Assembly: GCA_963771655.1 (NCBI GenBank)
Contig: CAVYUG010000006.1
Coordinates: 248,001-312,000, forward strand
Source: JAWVFM01 sp963771655
GTDB taxonomy: Bacteria; Actinomycetota; Thermoleophilia; Solirubrobacterales; 70-9
Length of the DNA: 64,000 nucleotides
Direction: 5' to 3'
The position numbers and the translations under genes are program-made. Every line of letters begins with the position of its first letter. The stretch's first letter is position 1. This document shows positions 41,541 to 50,533 of this stretch, one piece after another. Under the pieces are notes generated by a model that worked only from the letters and a program-made list of their open reading frames with translations, was not told the origin of the DNA and made no database searches.

Positions 41541-42342
41541 CGCGGCCTCCGGCGACGGCGCCCGGAGCGCCGCGGCCTTCTTCGATCTCGATCGGACCTT
41601 GATGGCGGGCTCGTCCGGCCTGCCGTACGCCCGCGCCGCGCACAAGGCCGGCTGGCTGAGCACGCGGACGATGCTCAAGTGGGGCGTCGACCACCTCCGC
41701 TTCCGCCTTCGCGGAGCCGACGAGGGGGCGACGGCGCGGATCCTGGCCGAGGCGCGCGAGGTGCTCACCGGCGTGGAGGCGAAGGAGGTCGCCAGGATGA
41801 CCCCCGACGTCCTGGTGGCGATCCTCCCGCGGATCTACCCGCGGATGCTCGAGGAGGTCCGCGAGCATCAGGACGCCGGACGCGCGACGGTGATCGTCAG
41901 CGCGGCCGGCCAGGGGATCGTGGAGACGCTCGCGGGCGTCCTCGACATGGACGCGGGGATCGGCACCCCCTACGCGATCGGCCCCGACGGCCGTTTCAAC
42001 GGCGAGCTCGACGGCGCCTTCATGTACGGGCGCGGCAAGGAGGAGGCGATCGAGCGCTTCGCGGACGAGCACGGCGTGGACCTGGCGGCGTCGTGGGCCT
42101 ACTCGGACTCGGTGTCCGACCTGCCGATGCTGCGAGCGGTGGGCAACCCCGTTGCCGTCAACCCCGACGAGGAGCTCGCGCGCATCGCGGGCGACGAGGG
42201 TTGGCGCGTGATGCGCTTCGAGCGCCTCGGCCGGCGCCTTGCGATCGGTGCGGCGACGCTCACGGCGATTGCGGCCGGCGGGCTCGCGGCGGTTACGAGG
42301 CGCCGCCCGCGGCGGTCCCGGCTGAGCGGCCACCGTCGCTGA
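41530..42342 (+). CDS. HAD-IB family phosphatase (SerB-like)
   Basis: A 270-residue HAD hydrolase. Motif I is FFDLDRTLMAGSS, motif II VIVSAAGQG, and motif III/IV RGKEEA ... YSDSVSDLPML. The cap is helical, as in the HAD-IB group that includes phosphoserine phosphatase and the phosphatase domain of lysophospholipid acyltransferase fusions. A C-terminal hydrophobic helix (LAIGAATLTAIAAGGLAAV) and a basic tail suggest membrane attachment, favouring a lipid-type phosphate over phosphoserine (inference). It overlaps thiolase by 11 nt and the convergent hydrolase by 50 nt. Confidence 0.82.
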   Translation: MAASAASGDGARSAAAFFDLDRTLMAGSSGLPYARAAHKAGWLSTRTMLKWGVDHLRFRLRGADEGATARILAEAREVLTGVEAKEVARMTPDVLVAILPRIYPRMLEEVREHQDAGRATVIVSAAGQGIVETLAGVLDMDAGIGTPYAIGPDGRFNGELDGAFMYGRGKEEAIERFADEHGVDLAASWAYSDSVSDLPMLRAVGNPVAVNPDEELARIAGDEGWRVMRFERLGRRLAIGAATLTAIAAGGLAAVTRRRPRRSRLSGHRR

Positions 42343-43186
42343 ACGGCGGCGCGGTGTGCTCCAGAATCGCGTCCGCGAGCGTCTCCCAGTCGGCCCGCGC
42401 GACTCCGTGACCCGCGCCCTCGAGCATCAGCAATCTCGCCCCCGGGATCTCGTTCGCCAGCGCCTCGCCATGCTGCGGCGGGAACATCGGGTCGGCGGTG
42501 CCGTGAACGACGAGCGTGGGCACCGCGATCGAGGAGAGCGCGCCGCGCGTTGACTCGCCGGCCGCGAGCTCATCGTGGTTTCGCGCCGATGCGAAGTTGC
42601 GCGCCCGGCGGACATCGCGCCGGATGAGGTCACGGGCGCCCGCCTCGTCGAACGGACGCTCCTCGCCTGCCAGCACGCGCGAGTAATCGACGAGGTAGTC
42701 GCTCGCCGACTCGGGATCCGACCAGTCGGCCTGCGCGGTGGAGACGAAGCGTCCGAAGGCCCCGGTGGGAGGCGGCAGGCCGCGGTGGCCGGGGAGTGCA
42801 GGCGAGGCGCTGATGAGGACGAGCGAGCGAACGCGATCCTCCTGGCTCAGAGCGAGCAGCTGCGCTATTCCCCCACCTGCGGAGACGCCGACAAGGTGGG
42901 CGCTCGCGATTCCGTAGGCGTCGAGGATGCCGATCGCGTCGGCGTCGAGGTCGCCGTCCGTGTATCGCGGCTGGCCCGGCTCGTAGGTGACGGATCGCCC
43001 CGTGTCGCGGTGGTCGTAGCGGAGCACGAACCGCCCGCCGCCCGCGAGCATCCGGCAGAAGCGCTCGTCCCACCACAGCATCGACGAGCCGGTTCCCGCG
43101 ATCAGGAGGAGTGACGGGTCCGCCGGGTCGCCGAAGGGCTCCGTGCAGAGCTCGACCCCGTTCGCCTCGATGAATCGCTCGGTCAC
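42293..43186 (-). CDS. alpha/beta hydrolase
   Basis: A 297-residue alpha/beta hydrolase with an intact triad: Ser in LVGVSAGGGIAQLLAL, Asp in VHGTADPMFPPQHG and His in LEGAGHGVARADW; the oxyanion region is LLIAGTGSSMLWWD. RYDHRDTGRS is typical of the DhaA/lipolytic-like epoxide-type branch. Substrate unknown. GTG start at 43186; the 50-bp C-terminal overlap with the convergent HAD gene is unusually long, and its tail beyond LEHTAPPFSDGG is poorly conserved-looking. It is divergent from the methylmalonyl-CoA mutase gene. Confidence 0.82.
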   Translation of the reverse strand: MTERFIEANGVELCTEPFGDPADPSLLLIAGTGSSMLWWDERFCRMLAGGGRFVLRYDHRDTGRSVTYEPGQPRYTDGDLDADAIGILDAYGIASAHLVGVSAGGGIAQLLALSQEDRVRSLVLISASPALPGHRGLPPPTGAFGRFVSTAQADWSDPESASDYLVDYSRVLAGEERPFDEAGARDLIRRDVRRARNFASARNHDELAAGESTRGALSSIAVPTLVVHGTADPMFPPQHGEALANEIPGARLLMLEGAGHGVARADWETLADAILEHTAPPFSDGGRSAGTAAGGAS

Positions 43187-43236
43187 GGTCTTCTGCCTAT
43201 CCGTTTCGTCCCTCGGCCACGCCTAAACTTCCTCCT

Positions 43237-44895
<1,659 letters not shown>

Positions 44896-44903
44896 TTTTC
44901 GCT

Positions 44904-44924
44904 ACGGGAGCGGGGGTATCCCGT
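44904..44924 (+). promoter_or_regulatory. short hairpin before the DUF2188 gene
   Basis: ACGGGA (44904-44909) pairs with TCCCGT (44919-44924) around a G-rich 9-nt loop and ends 4 nt before the ATG at 44929. It could end the mutase transcript or control the start of the next gene. Confidence 0.35.
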
Positions 44925-44928
44925 GGGT

Positions 44929-45225
44929 ATGACTACGCATACGCTGGAGGTACGACCGAACGAGGTCGCCGGCTGGGACATTCTCCACGACGACGACCCC
45001 GATGCGATCACGAACGTCGCGACGAAGGAGCAGGCCGTGGAGGCGGCCATGGTCCTGGTCCGCGAGGGTGAGGGATCCGACGTCGTGGTGCGCGACGAGA
45101 CCCACGAGCTCTCCGACACCGGCCGCGGCGTCAAGCTCTACGTCTTCGCGATCCTCGCGCTCCTTGCGCTCGCGATAGTCATCATCGCGTTCACGGGCTG
45201 GCTTTCGTCGGCGCTCAACATCTGA
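44929..45225 (+). CDS. DUF2188-type protein with C-terminal membrane helix
   Basis: A 98-residue tail-anchored protein. Residues 1-65 fit DUF2188 (LEVRPNEVAGWDILHDDDP ... TKEQAVEAAMVLVREGEGSDVVVRDETHELSDT), a small alpha/beta domain of unknown role, and residues 72-93 are one hydrophobic helix (LYVFAILALLALAIVIIAF). It sits between the two mutase subunit genes and is read the same way, with 33 and 20 nt gaps. A GTG at 44923 would add two residues. Confidence 0.7.
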   Translation: MTTHTLEVRPNEVAGWDILHDDDPDAITNVATKEQAVEAAMVLVREGEGSDVVVRDETHELSDTGRGVKLYVFAILALLALAIVIIAFTGWLSSALNI

Positions 45226-45245
45226 CGCTCGACTACGCTCCGGCC

Positions 45246-45665
45246 ATGCCGGATGAGCGCAAGATCCGCGTCGTGGTCGCCAAGCCCGGCCTCGACGGCC
45301 ACGACCGCGGGGCGAAGATCATTGCCCGCGCGCTGCGAGACGCGGGCATGGAGGTCATCTACACGGGGCTTCACCAGACCCCCGAGCAGATCGTCGCGAC
45401 CGTGATCCAGGAGGACGCCGATGCGGTGGGCCTATCGGTCCTCTCCGGCGCGCACATGACGCTCGTCCCACGGGTCATGGAGCTCCTTCGCGAGCAGAGC
45501 GCCGAGGACGTGGTGGTCACGGTGGGCGGCACGATCCCGGCCGACGACGTGCCCGAGCTCAAGGAGCTCGGCGTGTCCGAGGTGTTCACGCCGGGCGCCT
45601 CGACCGACGAGATCGTCGAGTTCGTGCGCGGATCGGTGGGCGCGGGCGCGACGCAGGCTGATTGA
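45246..45665 (+). CDS. methylmalonyl-CoA mutase, B12-binding subunit
   Basis: A 139-residue cobalamin-binding protein. The DXHXXG motif is D17-G-H19-D-R-G22 (GLDGHDRGAKIIARAL), where H19 is the lower cobalt ligand; VGLSVLSGAHMTLVP and VTVGGTIPADD are the SXL and GG motifs. It pairs with the large subunit encoded at 43237. TACGCT (45234-45239) ends 6 nt before the ATG. Its stop codon TGA lies inside an 18-bp palindrome that precedes the etf operon. Confidence 0.93.
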   Translation: MPDERKIRVVVAKPGLDGHDRGAKIIARALRDAGMEVIYTGLHQTPEQIVATVIQEDADAVGLSVLSGAHMTLVPRVMELLREQSAEDVVVTVGGTIPADDVPELKELGVSEVFTPGASTDEIVEFVRGSVGAGATQAD

Positions 45666-45700
45666 CTGATCAGTCAATCGGGTAGCGAGGCCGGTATATT
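45661..45700 (+). promoter_or_regulatory. etfBA promoter with 18-bp palindromic operator
   Basis: ATTGACTGATCAGTCAAT (45661-45678) is a perfect palindrome, and TATATT (45695-45700) is a good -10 with 16 nt behind a GTCAAT -35-like box that lies in the palindrome. A TetR-type repressor sensing acyl-CoA would fit the site and the genes (inference). The transcript has a leader of about 60 nt and a strong Shine-Dalgarno. Confidence 0.65.
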
Positions 45701-45768
45701 TCCCGCCCCCGCCGACCGGCGCCCTTGATCCTCGCCGGTCGCGAAACGCTCTTAAGGAGGGCTACGAC

Positions 45769-46560
45769 TTGAAGATTTGCTGTCTGGTCAAGGAGGTTCC
45801 CGACGCCGCCGTCCAGAAGCGGATCGATCCGCAGTCGATGCGGCTCGACCGCTCCGGCGAGAGGAACCTGAACCCATTCGACACCCACGGGATCGAGGCC
45901 GCGATGCAGATTCGCGAGGGTGGCGCCGCGGAGGTGGACGAGATCGTCGCGGTGACGATGGGGCCCGAGTCCGCCGTTCGCGCGTTGCACAAGGCCGTCG
46001 CGCTCGGGGCCGACCGCTCGGTCCATCTGACCGACGCGGCGCTCGAGGGCTCCGACGTCTGCGCCACGGGGTACGCGCTCGCGAAGGTGCTCGAGAAGGA
46101 GAGCCCCGACCTCGTCCTGCTCGGGCAGCAGTCCGACGACGGCGAGTGCTACACGATCGGCGCCGTCGTCGCGGACCACCTGAAGATGCCCTCGCTGACT
46201 CAGGTGATCAAGATCGACGTGGCCGACGGCAAGCTCACCTGCGAGCGCCAGGCGGAGTACGGCTACGACACGGTCGAGGTCGAGCTGCCCGCCGTCATCT
46301 CGGTCGGCGACGCGATCAACGAGCCGCGCTATCCCTCGCTGAAGGCGATCATGGGCGCGAAGAAGAAGCCGCTCGACACGCACGCGACGGGCGACGTCGC
46401 CATCGAGGCGGACAGGGTCGGCGAGAGCGGCTCCCGCACGAAGGTCCTCGCTCTCAACCCGCCGCCGCAGAAGGAGGCGGGAGAGATCATCGAGGACGAG
46501 GACACCAACGAGACGGTCGAGAAGATCGTCGCCTGGCTCGACGAAAGGAAGCTGGTGTGA
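45769..46560 (+). CDS. etfB: electron transfer flavoprotein subunit beta
   Basis: A 263-residue ETF beta chain that binds AMP and takes electrons from acyl-CoA dehydrogenases. ICCLVKEVPDAAVQKRIDPQS, NPFDTHGIEAAMQIREGG, VTMGPESAVRALHKAVALGADR and LLGQQSDDGECYTIGAVVADHLKMPS are family blocks. The start is a TTG with AAGGAGG 8 nt upstream. An 18-codon reading frame separates it from etfA. The 103-bp gap upstream holds the palindromic operator and promoter. Confidence 0.95.
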   Translation: MKICCLVKEVPDAAVQKRIDPQSMRLDRSGERNLNPFDTHGIEAAMQIREGGAAEVDEIVAVTMGPESAVRALHKAVALGADRSVHLTDAALEGSDVCATGYALAKVLEKESPDLVLLGQQSDDGECYTIGAVVADHLKMPSLTQVIKIDVADGKLTCERQAEYGYDTVEVELPAVISVGDAINEPRYPSLKAIMGAKKKPLDTHATGDVAIEADRVGESGSRTKVLALNPPPQKEAGEIIEDEDTNETVEKIVAWLDERKLV

Positions 46561-46562
46561 GG

Positions 46563-46619
46563 ATGAGCGACGTAAGGCGCGAAACCATGTTTGCCCGCCT
46601 GGCAAGGCAGGTGTTCTAG
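46563..46619 (+). CDS. 18-codon micro-ORF between etfB and etfA
   Basis: ATG at 46563, 2 nt after the etfB stop, gives MSDVRRETMFARLARQVF and stops at TAG 46617-46619, whose G is the first base of the etfA GTG. It fills the gap exactly and is coupled to both neighbours in a stop-start chain. It may be a small basic peptide or a device to keep ribosomes moving into etfA. A weak hairpin (TTGCC/GGCAA) lies within it. No homologue can be named from sequence alone. Confidence 0.45.
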   Translation: MSDVRRETMFARLARQVF

Positions 46620-47596
46620 TGCCTGGGATCCTGGTCTACGCCCTCCACGACGACGAGGGCACCTTCAACAAGAACTCCCTCGGCGCCATCTCCGAGGCGG
46701 CAAAGCTCGCCGGCGAGCTCGGGAGCGAGGCCGCGGCGCTGGTGGTCGGCGATGTTGCCGACGACGCCTGCGCGGGGCTCGGCTCCTATGGCGCCTCCAA
46801 GGTCTACCGGGCCAAGTCGGCGCCCGAAGGGCTCGCGCAGCCCATCGTCGACGCGATGGCGAAGGTCATCGGCGACGAGGGCTTCGATTACGCGCTTTTC
46901 GGGGGCGGCCTGCTCGGCTTCGAGATCGGCGCCGGGCTGACGGCGCGCCTCGGGGCCGGTGTGACGATGGAGGTCACGGCCGTGAAGGTTCAGGACGGCA
47001 AGCTGGTTGCCGAGCGTCCAGTCCTGCAGGACTCCGCGATCGTCGACGTCGGCTACGTCGGCGAGCCCGGCATCATCATCGGGCGCCTGAACGCGTTTGA
47101 CGCGAAGGAGTCAGGCGACGGCACGGCCGAGGTGGTCGACGTCGATGTTGAGCTCTCCGAGTGGTCGACGAAGGCGAAGATGGTCACGCGCGGTGAGCAG
47201 CGCGGCGGCGACGTCAACATCGAGGACGCGGACATCCTCGTGGGCGGCGGTCGCGGGCTCGGCGAGGCCGGCAACTTCAAGCTCGCGGAAGAGCTTGCCG
47301 AGGCGCTGGGAGGCGCGGTCGCAGCGACGCGCGCCGTGGTCGACGCCGGCTGGTACCCGTACTCGGCCCAGATCGGCCAGACGGGCAAGACCGTGGCGCC
47401 GAAGCTCTACCTCGCCACCGGCATCTCGGGCGCGATCCAGCACAAGGTCGGAATGCAGAACTCGGAGAACATCCTCGCGATCAACAAGGACCCGAACGCG
47501 CCGATCTTCGAGTTCTCCGACCTGGGTGTGGTCGGCGACCTCCACAAGATCCTGCCGAAGCTCACGGAGGCCGTGAAGGCTAAGAAGGGCGGCTAG
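46619..47596 (+). CDS. etfA: electron transfer flavoprotein subunit alpha
   Basis: A 325-residue ETF alpha chain. The C-terminal FAD domain is intact: VGGGRGLGEAGNFKLAEELAEALG, RAVVDAGWYPYSAQIGQTGKTVAPKLYLATGISGAIQHKVGMQNSENILAINKDP. It passes electrons to ETF-quinone oxidoreductase, encoded next. GTG start at 46619 overlaps the micro-ORF stop by 1 nt; no separate Shine-Dalgarno is obvious, so it depends on upstream translation. Confidence 0.95.
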   Translation: MPGILVYALHDDEGTFNKNSLGAISEAAKLAGELGSEAAALVVGDVADDACAGLGSYGASKVYRAKSAPEGLAQPIVDAMAKVIGDEGFDYALFGGGLLGFEIGAGLTARLGAGVTMEVTAVKVQDGKLVAERPVLQDSAIVDVGYVGEPGIIIGRLNAFDAKESGDGTAEVVDVDVELSEWSTKAKMVTRGEQRGGDVNIEDADILVGGGRGLGEAGNFKLAEELAEALGGAVAATRAVVDAGWYPYSAQIGQTGKTVAPKLYLATGISGAIQHKVGMQNSENILAINKDPNAPIFEFSDLGVVGDLHKILPKLTEAVKAKKGG

Positions 47597-47602
47597 GCCC
47601 CC

Positions 47603-49294
47603 ATGGGCGTCGCGCCGAAGGACTACCCGCCGCCCTTCAACGCGGCGGACTACATCGCTCCGATCAGCGATCCCGAGGACGAGCGGATCGAGGTCGGCGT
47701 CGCGATCGTCGGTGGGGGGCCGGCAGGGTTGGCATGCGCGGTGAAGCTCATGCAGCTCTTGGAGGACGAGCCCGAGCTCACCGAGCGCCTGGGTGAGGTG
47801 CCGGTGGCGGTGATCGAGAAGGGGAAGGTCTGCGGGGCCCACCTGATGTCCGGGGCGAACATGAAGCCCTCGGCGATGCGCGAGCTCTTCCCGGACCTCG
47901 ACCCGTCCGACTGGCCCGTCTATCAGGAGGTCACGAAGGACGCGACCTACCTCCTGACCAAGAAGCGCGCGATCCCGCTGGTCCCGGTGCCGCCGCCGTT
48001 CCGCAACGAGGGCAACTACGTCACCTCGGTCGCGAAGCTCGGCCGCTTCCTCGCCGAGAAGGCGGAGGAGGCCGGCGCGTACATCCTCACCGAGACCGCC
48101 GCCGACAAGCTGCTCGTCGAGGACAAGATCGTCCGGGGTGTGCGCTCGGGGGACAAGGGCCGGGGCCGAGACGGCGAGGAGCTCTCCAACTTCGAGCCCG
48201 GCTCCGACGTGGTCGCCAAGGCGACCGTCCTCGCCGAGGGGACCATCGGCCACCTGAGCCAGGTCGCCATCGACCACTACGGCCTCTTCGGAGACCCCCA
48301 GCGCTGGGAGCTCGGCGTGAAGGAGGTCTGGAAGGTGCCGAAGCCGCTCGACCGGGTCATCCACACGATGGGCTGGCCGCTACGCAAGAGCGCGCGCTTC
48401 CGCGAGTTCGGCGGCAGCTTCATCTACCCGATGGGGGAGGACCAGGTCGCGATCGGCCTCGTGGTCGGGCTCGACTACACCGACGCTGCCTTCTCCGTCC
48501 ACGACGCCCTCCAAGAGCTCAAGACCCATCCATTCATCAAGAAGATCCTCGACGGCGGCGAGCGGGTCGGCTGGGGCGCGAAGACGATCCCGTCGGGCGG
48601 CTACTGGTCGATGCCTCGGAGCCTCACGGTGCCGGGGATGGTCATGGCCGGCGACTGCGCCGGCATGGTCAACGTGCCGACCCTCAAGGGCATCCACTAC
48701 GCGATGCACGCCGGCATGTATGCGGCGGAGGCCATCGTCGACGCGCTCAAGCAGGACTCGGTCAACTTCGAGGCCTACGAGGAGAAGGTCCGAAAGAGCG
48801 TGATCGAGGAGGACCTCTACCGCTCGCGCAACATGCGCCAGCCCTTCGAGCACGGGTTCTTCGTCGGTGGCGCGATCGCCAACGCGATGCTGTTGAGCGG
48901 CGGCCACGTCTTCGGCGGCCACTGGGAGAACGAGCCGGACGCCGAGAACGAGATGTTCGAGGGCAAGGCCGCCGACAACTACCCGAAGCCCGACGGCAAG
49001 TACATCTTCGACAAGCTCTCGTCGGTCTTCCTCTCCGGCAACGCCACGCGGGACGACGCCCCCAACCACGTGCGCGTGCAACAGCAGGTCCCGCGGGAGC
49101 TCGCTCAAACCTGGGTCGCGATGTGCCCGGCGCAGGTCTACGAGATCCCCGACGATCAGCTGGAGAACGGCGCCGGCGAGGTCGACGTGCACGTGACGGC
49201 TTCGAACTGCGTGCAGTGTGGGGCGATCACGGCAAAGGGCGGCCGCCTGACGATCCCGGAGGGCGGTGACGGGCCGCTCTACCAGGAGACCTGA
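47603..49294 (+). CDS. electron-transfer flavoprotein:quinone oxidoreductase
   Basis: A 563-residue flavoprotein that moves electrons from ETF to the membrane quinone pool. FAD loop VAIVGGGPAGLACAVKLMQ near residue 33, EKGKVCGAHLMSGA, and a second FAD motif PGMVMAGDCAGMVNVPTLKGIHYAM. The C-terminal 4Fe-4S module shows MCPAQVYEI and NCVQCGAITAKGGRL; the mitochondrial enzyme has four Cys (C...CxxCxxC), but the last is Ile here, leaving three. This could be a lineage variant with another ligand. It follows etfA by 6 nt, so etfB-etfA-ETF-QO is an operon. Confidence 0.93.
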   Translation: MGVAPKDYPPPFNAADYIAPISDPEDERIEVGVAIVGGGPAGLACAVKLMQLLEDEPELTERLGEVPVAVIEKGKVCGAHLMSGANMKPSAMRELFPDLDPSDWPVYQEVTKDATYLLTKKRAIPLVPVPPPFRNEGNYVTSVAKLGRFLAEKAEEAGAYILTETAADKLLVEDKIVRGVRSGDKGRGRDGEELSNFEPGSDVVAKATVLAEGTIGHLSQVAIDHYGLFGDPQRWELGVKEVWKVPKPLDRVIHTMGWPLRKSARFREFGGSFIYPMGEDQVAIGLVVGLDYTDAAFSVHDALQELKTHPFIKKILDGGERVGWGAKTIPSGGYWSMPRSLTVPGMVMAGDCAGMVNVPTLKGIHYAMHAGMYAAEAIVDALKQDSVNFEAYEEKVRKSVIEEDLYRSRNMRQPFEHGFFVGGAIANAMLLSGGHVFGGHWENEPDAENEMFEGKAADNYPKPDGKYIFDKLSSVFLSGNATRDDAPNHVRVQQQVPRELAQTWVAMCPAQVYEIPDDQLENGAGEVDVHVTASNCVQCGAITAKGGRLTIPEGGDGPLYQET

Positions 49295-49809
49295 TCGCCG
49301 GAGCGCCGTCGGTCACCCGCGTCGAGCTTCGTGACGGCCGGATCGCGCTCATCGCTCCGCTGGGACCGGAGGACCGGCGGCGGTATGTCACGGGGTTGAA
49401 CCGTCTCGGCGCGGAGTCGATCTACCGGCGGTTCATGACACCGATCACGCGGCTGACCGAGTCGCAGCTTCGCTACCTGCTCGCCGTCGACCACCGCCGG
49501 CACGAGGCGCTCCTGGCCGTGGACGAGGACGGCGGCGAGGCCGTGGGCGTCGCCCGGTTCGTGCGCTCACCGGAGGAGCCGGAGCTCGCCGAGGCGGCGA
49601 TCATCGTCGTCGACGATTGGCAGACAATCGGGCTGGGCAGGGCCCTCCTGCAGTCGCTCGCCGAGCGGGCGCGCGAGCTCGGGGTCGAGCGCTTCGAGGC
49701 CACGGTGCTGAGCGAGAACCGCCCGATGCTCGCCCTGCTCGACTCGATCGGCTCGGTCAGGACCGTCGGCACCGACGGGCCGGCGCGGCGGCTCGAGGTC
49801 GACCTCTGA
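49291..49809 (+). CDS. GNAT-family acetyltransferase, start unclear
   Basis: About 172 residues of the GNAT type: AIIVVDDWQTIGLGRALLQSLAERARELGVERFEATVLSENRPMLALLDSIG holds the acetyl-CoA loop Q-x-x-G-L-G. The N-terminal half (RIALIAPLGPEDRRRYVTGLNRLGAESIYRRFM) is conserved in this group, often fused to acyl-CoA synthetases or in protein acetylation. That half lies before the only usable start (TTG 49396); upstream in frame only CTG (49291, overlapping the ETF-QO stop) or ATC (49294) is available. So a non-canonical coupled start is proposed. Substrate unknown. Confidence 0.7.
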   Translation: MIAGAPSVTRVELRDGRIALIAPLGPEDRRRYVTGLNRLGAESIYRRFMTPITRLTESQLRYLLAVDHRRHEALLAVDEDGGEAVGVARFVRSPEEPELAEAAIIVVDDWQTIGLGRALLQSLAERARELGVERFEATVLSENRPMLALLDSIGSVRTVGTDGPARRLEVDL

Positions 49810-49814
49810 GCCAA

Positions 49815-49850
49815 GGCGAGGGCGGCGATCGGGGAGACCGCCGCCCCGCC
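49815..49850. terminator. bidirectional hairpin between convergent genes
   Basis: GGCGAGGGCGGCG (49815-49827) pairs with CGCCGCCCCGCC (49839-49850), 12 bp with one bulge, loop 11. It lies between the stops of two convergent genes and could stop transcription from both sides. There are no U tracts. Confidence 0.5.
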
Positions 49851-49856
49851 TCACGC

Positions 49857-50498
49857 CTATGCGGTGACCCGCACGAGGAGGCCTCGGTTCTGGAACGTCG
49901 CTGTTCCTCCGCCATCCTGCTCGTAACGGAGCGAGAAGGTGTAGGTGCCGGGCGGTGCCAGGATGGTGATCCAGCCGCCGCGGGTGACGTTGATGGCTCC
50001 GTCGCTGTCGTTCGAGCCGGGCGACGTGCGCCTGGTCTGGAACGCGTTCGCGCTGCTTGCCATGATGCTCTGCGGCGTGGCAACGAGGTGCGGCTCGTAG
50101 AGCGAGACGCGGCCGATTGCGTTCGCGCCGCCGCCGACGCTCGAGATGTCGGCCTGCGCGAAGACCTCGATGACGCCACCGTTGGGCACGGAGACCGTGA
50201 CGTTCGGCCCGCCGAGATCGGTAGGCGAGCTCGCCGTCGTCGCGCTGGCGGTCGCCAGAGCACTCGAGTGGACGAACTTCGTCTTGTTGGGTGTGACGTT
50301 GCCGTTCTTGATGGCGGGCGTCTTGATCGCGTTGCTCGCGATGTCGTGGCCGACGATCGTGTGATTGACGATGTCGTCGGAGCGGACCTTGTTGTGCCCA
50401 TGCAACGCCTCGGCGGTGCCGCCGAGCGCGACGAACAGTGCGACCGCAGCGATCAGCGTCGAGGCCGACGGGCGGCCCCGAAAGCGGGTGGCGGACAT
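49857..50498 (-). CDS. exported surface protein, relative of the 34.2-kb protein
   Basis: A 213-residue exported protein. RPSASTLIAAVALFVALGGTAEA is the signal-like helix, then imperfect short repeats (DDIVNHTIVGHDIASNAI, TPAIKNGNVTPNKT), and a C-terminal beta-rich domain (GGVIEVFAQADISSVGG, GTYTFSLRYEQDGGGTATF). Layout and signal match the protein at 34212. Function unknown. The ATG at 50498 has AAGGAG 5 nt upstream; the frame is open much further upstream but reads through that ribosome site and the next gene. Confidence 0.72.
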   Translation of the reverse strand: MSATRFRGRPSASTLIAAVALFVALGGTAEALHGHNKVRSDDIVNHTIVGHDIASNAIKTPAIKNGNVTPNKTKFVHSSALATASATTASSPTDLGGPNVTVSVPNGGVIEVFAQADISSVGGGANAIGRVSLYEPHLVATPQSIMASSANAFQTRRTSPGSNDSDGAINVTRGGWITILAPPGTYTFSLRYEQDGGGTATFQNRGLLVRVTA

Positions 50499-50533
50499 GT
50501 GATCTCCTTCCCCTTGGTTGCGAATGCGTCTTT

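Noticed and set aside
44904..44931. Cobalamin riboswitch before the mutase-linked genes
   Set aside because: The gap is too short and lacks a B12-box; only a small hairpin is present.
47111..49192. Leftward frames opposite etfA and ETF-QO
   Set aside because: Shadows with Leu/Arg/Val-rich content and no recognisable domain.
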